DNA of 64,000 bases from Diploscapter coronatus (taxonomy: Eukaryota; Nematoda; Chromadorea; Rhabditida; Rhabditidae): assembly GCA_964036155.1 (NCBI GenBank), contig OZ038423.1:76709249-76773248 (forward strand), in the 5' to 3' direction. The translations under genes and the position numbers were made by a program. Position 1 is the first letter of the stretch. The number at the start of each line of letters is the position of its first letter. The notes beneath the pieces were generated by a model. The model worked only from the letters and a program-made list of their open reading frames with translations. It was not told where the DNA came from and ran no database searches. Shown in pieces: positions 36,182 through 52,100 of the stretch.

Positions 36182-38071
36182 CTATTCTGGTTGAATGTTG
36201 TCGAACACTTGCTTGATGTACTCGTCAGTCTGAAATTTACGATGTTTTCTAAAAGTATGCACTACTCATTTTTAATTGATTTTTTCAAGAACTCTTGGCG
36301 ACGAAATCTTTGTTAATAACAACATTGAAGAAAAATAAATTGAAAATATGTAGGGAAACTATTGGCATAGTTCTGACCGACCTGGAACATTTCATAGAGT
36401 TTTTCGACTTGGACGGAATCGTCCCCTTGAAGAATGACTGGATGCAATGGTCGGTACTCGATTTCCGCTGATTCCACTTTGAATCTGAAAGTTTACAACC
36501 ATTTCCGACAATCGATTGGAAATGAGTCACTTCTAATCCCCTTCTCCTGCATAAAAGGTATTCTATTCTCTAATATTTGTCAGATTTTCTCATAGTTAAA
36601 ATGAAAAATGTGAATTTCCGAATTTAGACCGATTTCCTTAAAATTACCCGTCATTTTGCAGCTGCTTCTCGATCTTTGATAGGTTTTTTATTTCACACTG
36701 CAACTCGTACTTCACCCCTTCATCGTCCTCGATCGAAAGCACGTTCTCGCAGTCCAACTCGATCGCGTATTCTTCCATCTGCATTTAAAAGAATATTCAT
36801 TTTATTGCAGTGTTTCAAGAAAGAATAAACCAAATTCGTTTAGGCCTCCGACATTGAAAAGGAAACGAAGAAGAATTTGAAAAACATCAAAATTATCCCC
36901 TATTACAGAACAAGCTTTTTCAACATTTCCTCCTTTTATAATAAATGTAAGTGTCCAAAATAAAGAATTTTTAAATCAAAACTGAAAATACCTTTTCGAA
37001 TGCGACTTTCTCCCCATCCTTCTCCGGACAAACAACAACAACGCCCGTCTCTCGGAACCAGTTCTTCACTCCATCATTCGCAAGTCGAAAGCCTCCGATC
37101 TAAAATGAGCAAAAATAAATTTATCTATGCAAAGGAAATCTTACTTTATTGAAATACTTCCGCAATTGGTTCTCAACTTTCATTTTACCGTCTGCTTCTG
37201 CCTGAAATAAACTCGTTTTTTTTCTAAAAATAAAATGAAACTTTATTGGCAGAAGGAAAACTCAATTTCTCTTTGTACATTTGATTTGATAAGCAGGGTT
37301 GCGCCAAATTAAAAATTTTTAAATTTCGGGTGAAACGAATTCAAAATGAAAATTTCGCGCGGTCCTGTTGATAAGTCGATTAAAATTTACCTGAACAATG
37401 AATAGCGACCCACTAGGCCCAATAATGTCGAACGACATTTCGTAGTCGGGCTTATCCTGAACAAAACAATATGCGAAGGGAAAAAATATGCCAAATTGGT
37501 ACCTTCATTTTCTGGAGGAAGTTTCTCAAAGAGTCCAAGGGAAGTGACTTCGCTTTGAACTCTGCCTCGACAGCAGCCAATTCGCGATTCAGCTTCAAGT
37601 CGAATCCACCCGTCTGTGTTAGGGCTTTTCGGGCCTGAATTTTCATACTACATTTTTCGCCAGAGTAATAATGAAACTAGATTTAGGTTTGAACTAGTAT
37701 CATGATAAAATTAAGTTTTAGAGAGCAATTTAAATCAGGGTGGAACTAAAATAAAATTACCGTGCCAGCAAATAGTTTCCTATCTTGCTTACTGTCACAG
37801 TAAATTCCATTTGGGGTCCACCCTAGGTTTTAATTTCTAACTTTTTCTCTTCTAACAAAGAACGATGTAGTGATTCTAAAAGTAAAAAAGCTCTTTCAGC
37901 ATTATTTTTGAAGGAAAATGTAGAATTAACCTTTTTGAGTAGAAGGCTGATGGCTAGAGACCGCTTTGCATCATTTTTGCCTTTGACCTCCTTGATGTTC
38001 TGCCAATGCGAGTGACCCTTGAGTGCTTGACGACAGAACGAGAAGCACCGTCGACTCGCTGTGCCCAGCAT
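36182..38071 (-). CDS. TACO1: Mitochondrial translational activator TACO1 (YebC family)
   Basis: Eight exons: 37931-38071, 37503-37634, 37391-37456, 37145-37201, 36992-37099, 36648-36778, 36382-36484 and 36182-36229, roughly 260 residues, usual for the family. The N-terminus MLGTASRRCFSFCRQALKG is a likely mitochondrial presequence, followed by the family signature GHSHWQNIK. Later exons show GGFDLKLNRELAAV, FDIIGPSGSLFIV, NDGVKNWFRETGVVVVC and a C-terminal KLYEMFQ / DEYIKQVFDNIQPE. The family supports mitochondrial translation, in mammals that of COX1. The ATG is 12 nt after a TTTCAG acceptor with no visible upstream exon. It lies about 260 nt after the XPD stop and about 300 nt before the Dicer start, suggesting shared transcription. 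The intron at 37202-37390 holds a small MITE. Confidence 0.9.
37294..37367. mobile_element. hAT-like MITE with perfect 8-bp target duplication
   Basis: Left end CAGGGTTGCGCCAAATT; reverse complement of right end CAGGACCGCGCGAAATT. Flanked by TTGATAAG at 37286-37293 and again at 37368-37375, the 8-bp duplication expected of hAT elements. It is 74 bp, non-coding, inside a TACO1 intron. Confidence 0.85.
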
Positions 38072-38329
38072 CTACTCAAACGTCTGAAATACTTTCCTTA
38101 GAAAATAAACTAAGTCGAAATATTCCCTATTTTAAGCCAGAATAAAAATTCGATGGTTTGAAAACCACTTTCGAAAATCTTAATAAATTTTCGTAAAAAA
38201 GTTTCAGCTTTATTTCCCGAGATCAAATGATACAGTGAAGAATAACCGGTTACGACACAATGCTCGTCATCAAAAATCAGCAAAAACAAGAACATGAAAA
38301 ATAAAGCAAATAAAACAACTCTAATCAGT

Positions 38330-41300
38330 CTAGTCAGTCCTCTCGACGACTCGTTCGAATTTCTTCATGGTCTTCTCGTTGAGCATCTCTGCAGTCAGCA
38401 GGGACACGCCCAGTTGGTCGGACTTCGTGAATGGCTGCGCCATCAGAATCAGCCATCTGGAATGTTTGCAATTAGGGATACTTTGGTTCCAAGTTTCAGA
38501 AATCCAGACAAACAGAATTTATGACTGCAAAGAAACTTCTTTCGAACAAGCTTCTGGTTATTTCTTCAAAATGATTTTTTTAATCGCAGTATACCTTCTA
38601 GCAATAGAGGCAGCCTCGTCAATGCTCAAATTGGTGTGTGACTGCTCCATGTATTCCTGCATCCATCGAGGCAATTTTCCCCTCTTATCCTCTCGAGAAA
38701 ATCTGAACTTCTCCACTTCTTTCCGAGGAAAGTCGAATTTGCCTACCTTCTATCGGCAAAAATCATGAGCCCGTAATCGGTCTTGCCCCTGAGCACCCTG
38801 CCCATGCACTGTGCCGTATGACGCATCGCATCGAACGTCAGGAAATCGTTTTCTCTGAAAACTGAGAATCAAAATGAAAAGGTGAAAATGGCAAAATAAC
38901 CGAATTCCAAACTGATCCCTGAGATATTCGAGTCGAGCTCGCAGAACGCGACTTTCCGTGTAGACATAGGGAATTCCGAGCATGATCACACATCGTCCTG
39001 CAAAGTAGGCATTTGTAGTGCAACAAATTAATAAAACTTCCACGAACTGTGATTTCTTTCCTAACTATTGTAAAAGTGAAAATTCTCAATGCAGGAATTG
39101 AAACAAGTTCAAAAAAGTCGTGGTTTTCAAAAAACTGACCAAGATGGTGACTGAAGTCGATTCCTTCGGAGACTTTTCCCCTTGCGACAGAAAAGAGACA
39201 AGCCCCCCGCCCGCTGTCGCAGGCCTCCACGTACTTCTCGAGGGCAACCGAGGTCTCCAAAGCGTCGTTCGTCTCGATGAACAGCAGCTTGTACTTCATC
39301 AGTTCGTCGATTATGTGCTGAAAATTCGTGAAATGTTGATAGGAGATTCTGTCTTGTAAATCATTTTTACTTCATATCATTATTTCCCCTTCATTTTGAT
39401 GAAAAATGATCCCTTGAAAAATTAGTCTTCTTTCTTTCCAAATAATATTCCTTTGAAAACTCTCTGAGCACCTTAAAAATTCATGGAAGTTCATTATAAA
39501 CTAATTTCAGAATAATGAGCTCATCACAATGCATCTTTACGAGATTTTTAGGAAAGAATTCAAAGAGTCTACCTGCTCATACCAGACAGCAATGACGGCC
39601 TCCATGTAAGTGTAGGAAGTGAAGAAAACGACAAGTCCGTCGGGCACGAGGGAGGCCATTTCCAGCACCAGATTCCCGTAGTTACGAATCACTGCCACAT
39701 CGCCGCGCTGCTCGAAGCGGGACGTCATTGCTACCTAAAACGTTGGAATAAGCCAATGTTGAAATGTGGACTGGGAAAAGGTGTAAGCAAGAATTTAGAA
39801 AGTCGAATAAAATACAAAACGAAATTATGCAAGACTGATCAAACGAAAATCATTGTGATTCAATTCAAGATTATGGTAAAATTCGAATGTTGAACAAGGT
39901 TCTAAATTTATATAAGACAAACTTGAAGCATATCCTATGCAGAAACTGGCATTTCTCGTCTTTAATTTAAAACAAAAAAACGATACCTGATCATTTCCCC
40001 TAGAGACAACGAGAGGGGAGAGACACGGCCTTGCAAGTGTCATCGTCAGCGACGCCATTATGACTGGGTCGAACTCCAACATTTTCGGGTACATTTCCAA
40101 GGGAGACAGAGTACCGGAGGTGATCACTACCTGAAAAATCAGTTATTCATTCATGAATTAGAGAATCGGCCTAAAAATATGAATAATTGCAAAATACTTG
40201 ACAACTAACGATACAAAACCTCGTCCGTAATGATTCGTATTTTTCTAATGGATCATCCTCTTCCTTCATCAAATAATAATTGAAGAACTCGAACCGTTTG
40301 GAACCGGGAAATAACGGGCTTGATGGCGATTGAGGCATCGAGGCAGGACAGAGTCATCACCGGCTGGTTGCTGCCCTCGGGTGGCTCAACGATAAAAGAG
40401 AAACCCTGAATTCATAAATTAAAATACATATATTTCAAAGTAAATGCATGCAATTTTTATACCTTTGAATAGGTGGAAATCAAAGTGGCCAAAGTGGAGA
40501 TCTGAGTGAGCGCCCACAGTTCAGTTCCATCACCGAATTCCAGCGTCTTCGACAAATTGTCTAGTCTTTCAGCGCAAAACCTGAAAAAAACTGAAATTTA
40601 CCTAGTTTTTCAACAAACAAAAAAATACCTGAGCGGTCTCCTCTCAATGCACATCCGATCTTGGATGTCCTTCAGAAACGCGGCTGGGCTCTCGATGATC
40701 ACCTAAAATTATTCTCGTCCTTTCTTCAAATTTTAGTTTTCAGGAACAGATAAAACAGGAATGATATCATAGTAGCAATAAATGATAAAAAATAAGTTAT
40801 CAGAATATTTCAACGAAAATAAGTAAAAAAAACGAATTCTAACCTGTTTAGTTCTGAGCCGATGCTTCAAATATTCGACGAATCGTTTCATGAACAGCAC
40901 GAAATGCTGTGCAGTGCGAATCGAACCGGGGATTGCCTCGTTGAGAATCTCTGCAGGCAGCACGGGGTTCGCAAGTCGCTCATCGTTTGCTCGCTCTCTT
41001 TCGGCTCTGAAATTCAACTCGTGAAAATTGTTGAAAGAGCAGTCTTCAAAGAAGAGAAATAAGAAAGAAAGTCAAAATTCAGTTGCAGTGAAAAAATACT
41101 CAAATTAGTTGGAATATCTTCTTCTGAGGCAGAATTATGACATTTTCTCCTCCGTTATTTTTCTTTCAATTATATAGAGAACAATTTGAACATTTTTCAT
41201 TTATTCTTTTTTCTATCCTGAGGTTTCAAATTCTTACTTTCTGAGTCCTTCGACGAGTTTTTCATATTCCTCCTGCAGTCGAGCAGCATTTTCCCGTTTG

Positions 41301-42759
41301 GCCTGTTGAACGGCTTCATCCAATCTGCAATGGGTTAACGTATCCCTGTCGTATGAGTAAGAATACCTGACAAGTTCCCCAGCAGCTCTGTCGATGTTCT
41401 TCTGCGTGATGGCGACGGACATGGATTCGATGCACACGTTGTCGATGTTGTGAGCCTCGTCGAACACTACACAAGTCCTAAAAATCGCCATCTTTGTGAA
41501 AGAGCTATTAGTGATGAGGTCAGAAAGATATTATCTTCGCACTTGAAAATAACATGTGTTCTGAGTGTCGAATCAAATATTTTCCAAAAGGAATTTACGA
41601 ATGCAGAAATTGCATTTATGCAAGGAATGAATTAGCTAGTAGCTAGCGAGAAAGTTTGAACTTTTATTTTTAAAAATTCCAACTTCCTCGTGAAATCCTT
41701 GGAAATGAGTTCAGCGATCTTTGGATCCAGAATGTAGTGATAGGAATAGACAACGATCGAGGCTGTGTTGACTGCATATCTGGCGACGAAATACGGACAG
41801 ATCTTTCTTCTCCTTCCCAGTTCCTTTAGGTCATTCTGAAACAAATCAGAAGTTATGATTTTAAAAATTTGAATACATCTTTAAAGATTGACGTACAAAT
41901 TATAATTATGATTTTCCTACCAAGTTCCAGACTCCATTTGGCAGAGCGAAGTTTTCCTCGAGATTTTCGAAGAAATCGCAGGCCGGCAGAGAGGGATCGA
42001 GTTCTCTCTTCGCACGCTGGAAACTCGCCGTCAAACGCTGACATGCACCGTCCACAGATGTTCCTGCAAACATAGTATTGCGCTATTGTAGTGTTATTTT
42101 GTTTATTTCACCTTGTCTGAGTCCCCAGACAGCTTCGTTGATGCAGAGGTTCTTGCGGGCCGACAGAGCGACTGCCGCTTTCTTGGGAGGAGCCTGAAGT
42201 GTTACTTTTCTTGAAAATCAATGAAAATTATCGCACCCCAGTTTCTTTCTCATAGTAGGCGTACAGCGTCTTCAGTTCCTCGACGCATTTTTCGATTTCG
42301 GGAATCGTTCTCGAGCAGTAAACTAGCTTGTCTGGAAATTAGCATATTTTCGAAAAGTCCCTTTTCTTCTTGAATATTGCTAACTCTAGAATTTATTTCT
42401 AAGATTTTTTTTGGATAGAAAAATCCAACCTAGACTATCAGGATACTGTAGCATGTAGGCCACGACGAGACTCAGCAAGGAGACTGTTTTGCCTGTGCCC
42501 GATGGCATTTCTAGCAAGCAATGGCCCTGAAATTTCTAAATTGCAGAAATAATTCCTGCAAAAATAACCTTGGCATCGAGCGACTTTTTGAGCTCGCGCA
42601 TGTAGAGAACCTGCTCCGGATAGACATAGTCGTACGGGAACAGCACCGTCAGACCGTCCACATCGATTCTGGACAAGGATAGAAATTGCAAGTCGACAAA
42701 TTGAGCAAAAAATTTCATCAAGTTTTCTAGACTATTTTCATCTGAAAAACTCACTTCAT
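38330..42759 (-). CDS. ERCC2: XPD / ERCC2 5'-3' DNA helicase of TFIIH
   Basis: Twenty exons, about 760 residues. XPD unwinds DNA for nucleotide excision repair and is part of TFIIH in transcription. The first exon supplies only ATG AA (42755-42759), then [19 protein letters not shown] (42569-42668). Walker A is [14 protein letters not shown] (42.5 kb). The four Fe-S cysteines are recognisable in [24 protein letters not shown] and KICPYF (42.2-41.7 kb). The DEAH box is [13 protein letters not shown] (41.4 kb). Motifs of the second helicase domain include [62 protein letters not shown] and [15 protein letters not shown]. The protein ends [19 protein letters not shown] acceptor lies about 70 nt before the ATG. 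All key residues are present. Confidence 0.97.
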
Positions 42760-42829
42760 TTTGTCAAACCGCTCTACTGGATTTCCATAGATCAGCCAAC
42801 ACCCGTAGTGTAAATCACCTGTATCTGAA

Positions 42830-43887
42830 AGTAGACAATCGTTGAAAAATCGTGAAAATCAAAATGGAGATATGAAATTTCGGTATTCCGAACCGAATAT
42901 GACAATTTTCACGGCAAAAATAATCCTTTATAATTTTATGCAGCATTTTCTATGCTTTTGGCAAGAAACTGTCTGTTGACACTTCTTTAGAATAAAAATC
43001 ACACAAAATCTACAAAATAAGAGTGAAAAATGTAGCCAGTTTTCAGCATACAAAAAAACAGAAGAAGCATAAATGAAAACTGACTATGTCTAAAAATCAG
43101 ACTTGTAAAAAAGTAAAACGATCAAGATTAAATTTTTGAAAAGTTCTAATTATTCTCCACAAGTCTGTTTTCAAAATTCAAATAAGATCTCGTATAAGAA
43201 AATTTGGACTGCCGAAAGACCCAAAAATACAATATTTGCTAAAGTTTGACATTTGCAATTTAAAAATGCACAGAACCTGGGGGAATTTTGGAAAGTTCAC
43301 GTGCTTTCAAAAATCAAAAGAATTGTGAACCTTGAAAATTTCCTCGAAAATCACTAAACGAAGCACAGAGCTGAAAGAGATCTACCGCACTGAAAATTCT
43401 AACACCGAAAATCGAAAAATCGCGACTTGAAGTTGAAAAATCAAAATAAAATAACAAAGTTCTTTTCACAGGTTTGCTCTCTAGCGAAAGTTTTAATTTC
43501 TTGATTAGTTTTCCATTGAATTGTTCATAAATTTTAACTAATCAGGAAAAACCTTGAAGAACAGGATAATTTACAATTGCCTAATCATAAAAAGTGAATA
43601 ACATTATCGTCCATAAGACACTTACTTACACTTGAGAATTACGGATTCTCATTCCTGAGGGAAAATCTACAAAATTCAATAATTCGTTTTAGGTAGAAGG
43701 GGCTTGAAATGTTTCAACATACTGACAAATGAAAGGAATTTTACAGAAAATGAATTGGTGAAACATTTTCTTATAAAAATGCCAAAATTTGAAAAGCAAG
43801 CTATAATTTTCTCCATCAAATCTCCATAGTTTTATGAAAAAGTAAAACTCAAAACCTAATTTGTCTGTTGTGTTTAATTTAAAATGT
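42830..43887. other. Intergenic between XPD and PHKG
   Basis: About 1 kb, strongly AT-rich with frequent TTTTCAAAA-type runs and no supported reading frame. It probably contains the PHKG 3' end and the promoter of the XPD-TACO1-Dicer run. Confidence 0.5.
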
Positions 43888-47358
<3,471 letters not shown>

Positions 47359-47419
47359 TCCCCACTCTCCTACCGTATCCCTCCTCTCGTCTAATTCTGT
47401 TCGGTTATTAGCTCACTGA

Positions 47420-49120
47420 AAAAAACACTTGTAAAAAATCTCATAATTGTTCAGGTATCCTCACCGCTTCAAACGGAATTTTTTCACAGAAATAAAAATT
47501 TTAATACCTTTCTTATTAAAAAATCTATCAGTCAAAAATCAATTGAACAACAAGTAAATTGATAAAATGAATCAGGAGAAAAACGTCGAGATAACGAAAA
47601 ACGCAAATTTTTCCGCAATTTTGACGTAGAAATGAGCGGACACCGATGGGTTCTCGTTAAAAAAGAAATGAAGGATTAATGTAATTTATAAGGAAATTTT
47701 TCAAAATAAAGTAGTTCCTTACAAACCAAAGTATCCCGAAAAAGTAACAGCAAAATAAGTTTTCAGATTTCCATGATTTCAGATTTTTGCAGAAATGACC
47801 GAGACGAGTCAGACCCGACTGACTCAAAAATCATCGAAATGAAAAAATCGAAATTTTTTTAAAACAAAGATCTAAACTTTCTTATCCTAAATATAAATAG
47901 AGTGGCTTTTAATAAGTTGGGCGGTAAAATAGTGACGAATTGGGGATCTGGAAAATGAACATCTTGGACAAAAATGTAAAAGATGTGCATTTTTCAAATT
48001 ATCCACTAAAATAATTGATAAAATCATAGACAAAGCACGTCAAGTAAAACACCTAAAAATCAGAGACAAAAATGGGCGCGCGGGTGATATCCGAAACAAG
48101 GCAACGGCAACGACTGACTGAAAAGAAGGAAAACATTATGAAGGGGAAACGAAACGAAATCTTTAAAGCAAGAGAAATCCAGTATGATACCTTCGTTTAG
48201 TTCCCATTCATGTTCAAAGCCTAAAACCTAAACTATTTTTCGATGAAAAATAAATCGTTGAAAAATTTAAGAATTGCCGAGAGTATTTTCAAGAAAATCA
48301 CTAAAATGAAAATATTCCACGATATTTCATAGAAAAATTGCATAAAAACCGTTGTAAGACAATTTTCATACGATAGTCGAGAAAGTTTTCACATGAAAAT
48401 AAATGGGATGTGAAAAGAGGAAAATCATAGGTTTTTGTAGGAAAAAGAATCCTTTGAAAGCGCGACCGACTCGACGAATTTCATAAGAAATTTTTTTTGA
48501 AAATATTGGCTTTGCTGAAATTTCAGTGAAAAATCATCAATTTTCAATAACTGTCAGGATTACCACAATTTCACAGCAAACACGAATCAACCAAACGGAA
48601 TTCCAAGAGAACCTCGATTCATAAAGAAAACTGGTAACAAACGAGTAGGAAATTTAACAGTCAAGTTTGAGCCTTTGCAATTTTTGATGAATAGAATTTT
48701 GAATTAGCCAAGCAGAATTTGATATGAGCTCAAATTGAAAGATGTTGCTTGAAGAAAATAAGTAGAAACGTTTCATATAAAAAGTCGAAATGAGAAAGTT
48801 CTTCAGGTGAGCTTACACGACTCTCTGCTTGGTTTATGTTTTTGAAGTGGAGCACTCTTTCATTTAACAAAAGTATTCATTTTTCTGAATTCTCAAAATT
48901 TGAGATGAAAACTCGGAGCTGCAAGGCAAAGATTGAACGGGTTTGGGGGAAATTAGAATGAGGCAGGTGCTTGAGCTGGGTTGGGGTCATTTCACAACAA
49001 GTCAAAGATTCTCGCAAAATGAACTGAATAAAGAATGCAATAGGGCACGATTTGGGGAATGAGCGTTTTACCACTCAACTGTGTGTCCATCAATCTGTGT
49101 CTGTCTGTCTGCCTGTGTGC
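47420..49120. other. Intergenic between NAA15 and PHKG
   Basis: About 1.7 kb of AT-rich DNA. No supported gene or RNA. It probably holds 5' untranslated exons and the promoter of PHKG. Confidence 0.5.
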
Positions 49121-52100
49121 TCATTCGAAAGTGTGATGCTCGTTGTTGGACTCCTTGTCGTTGGCTGCAGGTGTCTGTTGCGGCAGTCCGCCTCCGAAGG
49201 TCAGTGCCAGGGGGAACAGTCGGTGGCCGAGTTTGTTCAGGTTCTCCATCTGCAACAAAAATGCTCATTTTTAAAACTTTTTTCTAGTCAAAAACTTGAT
49301 TAATTCAAAACGAAAATGAAAGAAAATAGATTATGCCAAAATCTCAATAGACCAACCTCATCATTGGTCCAGGGTCCGTACTTGCCATAAACAGCAGCAT
49401 CCCTGAGTTTGACGAGCGTATTCAGGCTTCTGTCGTTGATCTTTTCGTCCTCCACAGATTTCAGCAGCCAGTTCTTCGTCGCGCTCGTCGAGGAGGGGTC
49501 CAGCAGCACGTTGCATTCGGCCACTGCAAAGTAAAGAAATCAGGTCAGCTTTTTATGCTCCAGAAGGGTACAAAAATGATCTTTCAACTTTACATTGATC
49601 ATAGACCTTGAACAAAACAATGAAGATGCATTCGAAGACAGGAACTTTCAGATTTGTCTTGTTTTCAAACAAAATGATTACATACCAGCCATTCTGCGCT
49701 TGAGGGAGTCGATGTTGTCCTGCTTGTACTTCTCGTTGAGTTTGTGCGGATCCCGTTCACTGCCGAACACCGTAGCGATCAACTCGTCAGCCACTTCCTT
49801 CACTGCGCCCGCCAACGAGGTGAACGATGACACTTAAAACAGGAATTTTGAGAAATTGTATTGAAGGAAAACAAACGTTTAGCGAGGAATTTGACTTTCT
49901 GGATGTGGAGCAGCGGGTGGTTGGGGTCGACTGCTACTCCTGCAGCCAGACACTTCAACACCAACAGAGGTTTGTTCTGCAAATTTAGTAAATCAGTACT
50001 CAGTAGCTGAAATGAAATTTTAAAGTTGGAAAAATCACAACATCTTCATATGCGTTCTACGGAATGGAAATTTTGCAAACTTTACAAATCTTTCACCGAA
50101 ATTGCTCATTGTCAGCCAGAAAAGTTGTTCTATTCATGAAATATTCGACCATATTATTCCACTTTACGAGTATTTCTAGAAATCGTACACCAACCTTTCT
50201 GTGGTAGACCTCAGCAGCGAGTGAAGTTCCAGTGGGTGTGGCATGTCCGAGGCTGTGCAGCGGCTCTGCGAATTTGGTCACGTCGTCGAGGGGAGTGGCC
50301 GTTCGCAGCAGGGCCTCAGGGTCGAAGTGCATCGCTGGATTCGAGGGCTCTTCCTTCTGTAGAGCAAATTATCATCATTTATCCGAGGGCATTGTTTTTT
50401 TTTCGAGAATTGCTTACCAGATCCTTTTTGTTCTTCTGCTCCTGCTCCTTGGCTTCCTTTTCCTTCTTCATCTTCTTCTTGAGCTTCTTCAACTCGTTTG
50501 CAGACAGGCCGTCTTGCAGTCCGTTCTGCTGATTCATGTCCTGTGGCCGATCGATTATTCGAAGGTAAACCTGGAAGAGCACTTCACTTGTGAGGTTTAA
50601 AGAAATGGGTTTTACGAAAAAAACCAAATTGTGTGTCATATTTTAAGAAGAGTGATGTAAAATCTTTTCGTTGCACTACTGCATGAAGTTTTGAGAAAAC
50701 TCCAAATTTCTCAAAATATTATCTTACTTTGATAGCCAATTTAGCAGTATGGTAGAAGTAGTTGTGCTTGCGAATGGTGTCCTCCAATCGAAGCATCTGG
50801 ACGTAGGCACACAGCGTGGACTTGCGGAGGCAGTACGTGTGGAAGTCGAACTGATCTTCCACCATCGTCACGAAATGCTGAAAAAATCTATCTTTTTTAA
50901 TCTTATCTTCGAGAGAAACACATCTTAGTTCAGAAAAGAAAATTCAAAGCATGACCATTTGAAAAGAAATAGTGCAATTCGATCGAATTCCCCATACCTG
51001 TTCAATTTGTTGCGCCTTTTTGAGCGCCTCTCCATAATGACTGAGCGCCCTGTGCGCCCTTGCCACTTCCAGTTCGTACCACATGCACTGCATCTCGTTC
51101 AGAGTCACTGACGCTCGCTCGCCCTCCTGCAATCAATCAGATTATTAAAAAAAACTTACGAATTTTAGAGAAAACAATTTGACATAAGCAATTTATTCTC
51201 GAAATGCAAAAGGGCTCTATAAAATTGATTAACTTTGCTGATCTTTAGTTGAAAATGATTCATTTTTATGAAATGAGATAACTCACCCTCGTGAATTTGG
51301 CGCACATTTTCTCGGCCTCCTCGATCCTTCCAGCCCTGAGCAAGTACTTGGCGCACTTGCTATTGATGTACCTGTCTGCCGTGTCCAGCGCTTGGGCCTC
51401 GTCCATCAGACGGGCTGCTTCGTTCAGCTCGCCGCAGTGCTACAAAATTCAGTGTTCTTTGGGGAAATCAAGTTATTTTCAGAGCTAATAGTTTTTGTCA
51501 TTCTCTGAAAGTATGGAATTCCAGGGCGAAATTTCCAAATTTACCATAACTTGTTGAAGAATTCAAGAGCATTTCGAACCTTGTAAATCTTGGCCTTGAT
51601 CATGAGTGTCTCGATGAGTGTGGGTGTGTGAGCCTCTGCTCTGTCAGCGAATTTGAGTGCTACTTGGAACTGCCCGATTTTGTCGTAGTGCTGCGCGATC
51701 AGCAGATACAGCCACAGGGCCGTCGTCGGCGATTCCATCGACTCCATGTCGCCTGCAAAATAACCAGTTAGTTGAAAATCTTGGAAATTGTATGTGCATA
51801 AAATTCTCGTTTTTACTCTCAATCAGATTTGACTGCGTAATCTTTTGCCCCCAAACACTTTCTCATTTCTTTTCCGCGTTTTGGGAGGAAAGATTACGCA
51901 GCCATCAGATTTGCCAAATTTACAAAATTTGATAAAACCTGCACTCTATATCTCCCTTCACCCGCATTCTCGTCGCAAAACGGGTGATTTTTGGAAAGTT
52001 TGGTATCGAGACCAAATTTTATCCTCTCTGCTCAAACACAACATTGCATTTGGAGTGTCTTCCTCACCTTCAAGCGATCCATTTCTGTAGCCATAGTCCT

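Noticed and set aside
49068..49268. Minus-strand open frame of 66 codons at the NAA15 3' end
   Set aside because: The other frame of the same exon continues NAA15 ([20 protein letters not shown]) and ends at TGA 49121-49123.
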